A stretch of DNA of 64,000 bases, from assembly GCF_018069865.1 (NCBI RefSeq), contig NZ_JAGQDG010000004.1, positions 186,001 through 250,000 on the forward strand. The letters are read 5' to 3'. Below the pieces are notes generated by a model. The model was not told the origin of the DNA. It saw only the letters and a program-made list of their open reading frames with translations, and made no database searches. The translations under genes and the position numbers were made by a program. The DNA is from Ideonella paludis (GTDB lineage Bacteria > Pseudomonadota > Gammaproteobacteria > Burkholderiales > Burkholderiaceae_C). Of the stretch, positions 60,611 through 64,000 are shown piece by piece (within the stretch, counting starts at the first letter, position 1; the number at the start of each line of letters is the position of its first letter).

Positions 60611-61720
60611 ATGATCAAGAAGCTCCTCCTGGGCCTGCTGGCCCTGCTGCTGTGCGCCACCGCCTACCTGCTGCTGTGGCCCGTGCCCATCCAGGCCCAG
60701 GTGTGGGTGGCGCCACCGGCGCCGGGCTATGTGGGGCCGCATGCGCCCAACACCCGGCTGGCGGGTTTGCAGATGATCAGCCTGGGGGCTGAAGAAGGGC
60801 CGGAGCATGTGGCCATGGGGCCGGATGGTTGGCTCTACACCGCGGTGGGCAGTGGCAAGCTCTTGCGCATGAAGCCCGATGGCAGTGAGCTGGCCGTGTG
60901 GGCGCAAACCGGTGGGCGGGTGCTGGGCTTTGACTTTGATGCCCAGGGCCGGATGATTGCGGCCGATGCCATGCGCGGGCTGCTGGCCATCTCGCCCAGC
61001 GGCGAGGTCAGCCTGCTGACCGACCACGTGGGGGACTCGCCCATCCTCTATGCCGACGCGGTGGTGGTGGCGCAAAGCGGTGAGATGTTCTTCACCGATG
61101 CCTCCACTCGCTTCGGGGCCAAGGCCCTGGGCAGCACCTTTGAGGCCAGTGTGTTGGACATCCTGGAGCAGTCGTCCACCGGCCGGGTGCTGGCCTACAA
61201 CCCGGCCACGCGGCAGACGCGCCTCATGGCGCAGGGCCTCTCTTTTGCCAACGGCATTGCCCTGAGTTCCGACCAAAGCCAGCTCTTTGTGGCCGAGACG
61301 GGCCGCTACCGCGTCTGGCGCATCAGCACGGCGGCCACGGGGCTGGATGTGCGCCAAGCCTCGCCCCAGGCCCAGGTGCTGCTGGACAACCTTCCCGGTT
61401 ACCCTGACAACCTGATGCGTGGCCTGAACGGCAAGATCTGGATGGGCTTGGTCAAGCCGCGCAACCCCAAGATCGACAACATGGCCGGCAAGCCTTGGTT
61501 GCGCGAGCTGACGCTGCGCCTGCCGCGCTCGACCTGGCCGGTGCCCAAGGCCTATGGCCATGTGGTGGCTTTCTCAGAGCAAGGCCAAATCCTGGCCGAC
61601 CTGCAAGACCCCAGCGGCGCCTACCCCGAGGCTACGGCCGTCACCGAGACACCCGAGCGCCTGTATGTGCACAGCCTGCATGCGCCGGCCTTGGGCTGGC
61701 GGCCCAATGACCTGAAGTGA
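60611..61720 (+). CDS. SMP-30/strictosidine-synthase-like propeller protein
   Basis: 369 aa. N-terminal TM anchor (IKKLLLGLLALLLCATAYLLLW), then a six-bladed propeller: GPEHVAMGPDGWLYTAVGSGKLLRM, GGRVLGFDFDAQGRMIAAD, FTDASTRFG, LSFANGIALSSDQSQLFVAETGRYRVWRI in part, GYPDNLMRGLNGKIWMGL. This is the strictosidine synthase/APMAP group, which act as lactonases or esterases. Periplasmic side; substrate unknown. Confidence 0.88.
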   Translation: MIKKLLLGLLALLLCATAYLLLWPVPIQAQVWVAPPAPGYVGPHAPNTRLAGLQMISLGAEEGPEHVAMGPDGWLYTAVGSGKLLRMKPDGSELAVWAQTGGRVLGFDFDAQGRMIAADAMRGLLAISPSGEVSLLTDHVGDSPILYADAVVVAQSGEMFFTDASTRFGAKALGSTFEASVLDILEQSSTGRVLAYNPATRQTRLMAQGLSFANGIALSSDQSQLFVAETGRYRVWRISTAATGLDVRQASPQAQVLLDNLPGYPDNLMRGLNGKIWMGLVKPRNPKIDNMAGKPWLRELTLRLPRSTWPVPKAYGHVVAFSEQGQILADLQDPSGAYPEATAVTETPERLYVHSLHAPALGWRPNDLK

Positions 61721-61736
61721 GAGGCGCGAGCCCACC

Positions 61737-62198
61737 ATGCTCAATCATGACGTTATAAATTCAGCTCAGAGCAGCGTGCTGTGCTGGCTCGCCACGGTCG
61801 ATGAGCAGGGCCAGCCCAATGTCTCGCCCAAAGAAATCTGGGCAGTGCTGGATGAGCAACACGTCGTCATCGGCCACATCGCCTCGCCCACCAGCGTGCG
61901 CAACATCGCGCAGCACGCCAAGGTCTGCGTGAGCTTTGTGGATGTGTTTGTTCAGAAGGGCTTCAAGGTGCAGGGCGAGGCCCGCATCATCGACAAAGGC
62001 CAGGCCGAGTTTTCAAAATGGGCGGCCCCGCTGCTGCCCATGGCGGGCGAGCGCTTCCCCTTGCACGCCGTGATCGTGGTGCGGGCCACGGCGGTGGCGC
62101 CCATCGTCGCGCCGAGCTATCGGCTTTATCCTCAAGAGACGACCGAAGCCTTGCAGGTGCAGGCGGCGATGAAGACTTACGGTGTGTCGCGCCACTAG
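61737..62198 (+). CDS. Pyridoxamine 5'-phosphate oxidase-family flavoprotein
   Basis: 153 aa. SAQSSVLCWLATVDEQGQPNVSPKEIWAVLDEQHVVIGHIASPTSVRNI matches the FMN-binding split barrel of general PNPOx-like proteins; it is not the biosynthetic PdxH. Probably reduces a small substrate with FMN or F420-like cofactor. Confidence 0.85.
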   Translation: MLNHDVINSAQSSVLCWLATVDEQGQPNVSPKEIWAVLDEQHVVIGHIASPTSVRNIAQHAKVCVSFVDVFVQKGFKVQGEARIIDKGQAEFSKWAAPLLPMAGERFPLHAVIVVRATAVAPIVAPSYRLYPQETTEALQVQAAMKTYGVSRH

Positions 62199-62211
62199 CC
62201 CTGGCGGGCGC

Positions 62212-62823
62212 TCAGGCTCCGCTACCGGCCAAACACCTGAGGACCAGGCCAGCGGCCTCGTCCCTCAGTTGCTCATACTGCGCAAAGGTGGAAAAAGCTC
62301 GATCACTACCGTCTTGGTTGAGCACATACATGGTCGCGATCATCGACTTGACCGGCACGAACATGCTGTAGAAGGACAAAGGCCCTCTTCCATCGAGGCT
62401 GGGTTGATGCAAAGCCAGTACTTCAACATCTCCATGCACGCTGCGCGCCAGTGGCTGCTGATCTGGCGTGCGCTTGGAAGAAAACGCCTCCATCTGCGCC
62501 ACCACCGCTTCGCGGTCTGAGGCGGCCTGCGCTGCAGCGGACTGCTCAATCTTGAGATTGACGAAGGGCTTGCCCTGTGCGGTGGTCAAGATGACGCGGT
62601 AGCCATCCACCATCGAGACAGACTTAGGCCCCGTCAAAGTCTCCACCGATCTGGCTTTCACGGCCTCGGGCAGTCTGTTCACTTCTTTGGCAGCGAACTT
62701 CCCGCCGCCGAAGCACTGAACCACAGGTGCCAGCGCATCAGCCTCGCGTTGGGCCATGCTGGATGCCGAGCCGGCCAGCAATGCGCAGAAGAGCGCAGCC
62801 TTGAAGCCATGAAGTGGTGCCAT
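62212..62823 (-). CDS. Secreted protein of unknown function
   Basis: 203 aa. Signal peptide MAPLHGFKAALFCALLAGSASSMAQ. Two Cys (VVQCFGGG, VLRCLAG). A GGAGG ribosome site precedes ATG 62823. Convergent with the PNPOx-like gene, 13 nt between stops. No family recognised. Confidence 0.7.
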   Translation of the reverse strand: MAPLHGFKAALFCALLAGSASSMAQREADALAPVVQCFGGGKFAAKEVNRLPEAVKARSVETLTGPKSVSMVDGYRVILTTAQGKPFVNLKIEQSAAAQAASDREAVVAQMEAFSSKRTPDQQPLARSVHGDVEVLALHQPSLDGRGPLSFYSMFVPVKSMIATMYVLNQDGSDRAFSTFAQYEQLRDEAAGLVLRCLAGSGA

Positions 62824-63056
62824 GAAGAATCCTCCTTGTCTGTTGTTTAACTGTGCTGCCAAAGGCCCCAGAGCCTAGCGCCAAGGCCTTCTTGATGGAG
62901 GCATTGAAATCACCATATCACGCCAAAGCTAAGCTGATGTAAAGCTCAACCGCGCTCCTTCAACAGGTTCGATGGCCCTCATCGTGGCCAGCCAAGCAAG
63001 CGCCTCCACTGCTAAAGATAGACAATTCCGTTTTGCTCGCCGACACCTCAAACCCC

Positions 63057-64000
63057 ATGCCCTCCCCTCTCAAACTCCACATCACCGAGATGAGTTGCGC
63101 CGCCTGCGTCGGCCGGGTGGAGCGGGCCGCCTTGAAGGTGCCGGGCGTGGCGGTGGCCCAAGTCAACCTGACCACCGAGCAAATGCAGGTGGAGTTGGCA
63201 CCGGGGCACAAGCCCGCTGTGGTGACGCCCGCCTTGCTGGCCGCTCTGGCCGACGCTGGCTACCCGGCGCAAGTTCTGGCGGACAACGCTCACTTGCCCT
63301 CAGAGGCTCCCGTGGCACCCGCCCTGCTGTGGCTGGGCTTGGCGTTGTCTTTGCCGCTGACCCTGCCCATGGTGGGCATGCTGTGGGGCGCGCATTGGAT
63401 GCTGCCGGCCTGGGTGCAGTTTGCGCTGGCCACCCCCGTGCAGGTGCTGCTGGGCGCGCGCTTTTACAAAGGGGCTTGGAGTGCGCTGAAGCACGGCAGC
63501 GCCAATATGGACGTGCTGGTGGCCCTGGGCACCTCGGCGGCCTATGGCTTGAGCTTGGTGCAGTGGGCGCGGGGTGAAGGCCCGCACGCCTTGGCCTTTG
63601 AAGCCAGCGCCATGGTCATCACCCTGGTGTGGCTGGGCAAGTGGCTGGAGGGCGTAGCCAAGCGCCGAACCACCGACGCCCTGCGGGCGCTGCAAGACCT
63701 GCGCCCCGTGACGGCCCGCGTTCGCACGCTAGAGGGCGACGAGCGCGAAGTGCCCCTGGAGCAGGTGCGCGTGGGCGACCTGGTGGTGGTGCGACCCGGC
63801 GAGCGCGTGGCCGTGGACGGCGTGGTGGTCGAAGGGGCCAGCCAGGTGGACGAGGCTTTGATCACCGGCGAGAGCCTGCCCCAAGCCCGCCACCCCGGCG
63901 ACGCGGTGGTGGGTGGCGCCATCAATGGCGAGGGCGCACTGCTGCTGCGCACCACCGCCATCGGCGCCGAGAGCACCCTGGCCCGCATCGTGCGGTTGGT
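63057..64000 (+). CDS. copA: Copper-translocating P-type ATPase, N-terminal part (runs off edge)
   Basis: First 314 codons. One heavy-metal-associated domain with [10 protein letters not shown] (CxxC, residues 12-21), TM helices MA/MB and the following pair ([50 protein letters not shown]), and the actuator domain with [24 protein letters not shown]. The CPC and DKTGT parts lie beyond the window. PIB-1 pumps export Cu(I). The start ATG is a few residues before the HMA domain. Confidence 0.95.
   Translation, partial: MPSPLKLHITEMSCAACVGRVERAALKVPGVAVAQVNLTTEQMQVELAPGHKPAVVTPALLAALADAGYPAQVLADNAHLPSEAPVAPALLWLGLALSLPLTLPMVGMLWGAHWMLPAWVQFALATPVQVLLGARFYKGAWSALKHGSANMDVLVALGTSAAYGLSLVQWARGEGPHALAFEASAMVITLVWLGKWLEGVAKRRTTDALRALQDLRPVTARVRTLEGDEREVPLEQVRVGDLVVVRPGERVAVDGVVVEGASQVDEALITGESLPQARHPGDAVVGGAINGEGALLLRTTAIGAESTLARIVRL

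Noticed and set aside
1-64000. CRISPR arrays, tRNA or rRNA genes
   Set aside because: No regular spaced repeats, cloverleaf or rRNA-like stretches were noticed; the repeated elements present are attC, IS, MITE and dispersed repeats.

Overview
GC-rich, densely coded chromosomal DNA of a motile betaproteobacterium, most likely Burkholderiales. The evidence is the FlhDC flagellar master regulator directly upstream of motAB/cheYZ, sigma-28-type promoters, a MinCDE set, a HutD-containing histidine-utilisation cluster, a TctC-type (Bug) binding protein, and the general codon/GC character. Assignment below order level is not possible by reading alone. No rRNA, tRNA or CRISPR array was seen.

Region 1 (1-5.8 kb and 15.9-21.2 kb) is a flagellin and glycan locus. 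It holds the 5' part of a flagellin gene (minus strand), a GT2-TPR glycosyltransferase, an O-GlcNAc-transferase-like GT41 protein, and, on the far side of an insertion, two more glycosyltransferase-type proteins (one fused to a methyltransferase), a methyltransferase and a KpsS-like/methyltransferase fusion. Inference: the cluster glycosylates flagellin.

Region 2 (5.9-15.9 kb) splits that locus. It is a sedentary chromosomal integron: a truncated integrase gene (intI, plus strand, catalytic C-terminus lost) with a candidate LexA box, an attI-type core, and an array of cassettes all on the minus strand, separated by attC sites 63-143 bp long. Cassette products include a zinc-ribbon protein, a DUF2147 protein co-encoded with a membrane protein, a GNAT acetyltransferase, an ankyrin protein, a membrane-anchored protein of unknown fold and a two-TM coiled-coil protein. 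Two insertion sequences sit at attC sites: an IS1182-family element exactly at an attC core and an IS1111-type element of the IS110 family flanked by attC-like sequence on both sides.

Region 3 (21.2-38 kb) is motility, signalling and division: flhDC, an HDOD protein, motAB, cheY, cheZ, an alpha/beta hydrolase, a GlcG-like protein, a second HDOD protein, a membrane GGDEF protein, a Sco-type copper chaperone next to a copper-radical oxidase with all ligands present, minCDE (minus) and a chemoreceptor.

Region 4 (37.4-46.6 kb) is histidine catabolism (hutG, hutI, hutD, hutU, hutH), with a pilin-like gene, a TctC-type binding protein and a propeller-like secreted protein interspersed. A palindromic HutC-type operator lies between the divergent hutD and hutU.

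Region 5 (46.6-48.5 kb) carries a ~200 bp dispersed repeat in inverted orientation around a small secreted protein gene, then a DUF1653 gene and an FAD amine oxidase. Region 6 (49.8-53.7 kb) is a sulfide/persulfide module: ArsR-type regulator, two YeeE/YedE proteins, persulfide dioxygenase-like hydrolase and SulP transporter. Region 7 (53.7-57.6 kb) is a copper-handling operon: Cys/His-rich secreted protein, TolC-like protein, multicopper oxidase and cupredoxin. A CopA-type P-ATPase runs off the right edge at 63 kb. Between them (57.7-62.8 kb) are small housekeeping or unknown genes and a 260 bp MITE with ~21 bp perfect terminal repeats and internal hairpins.
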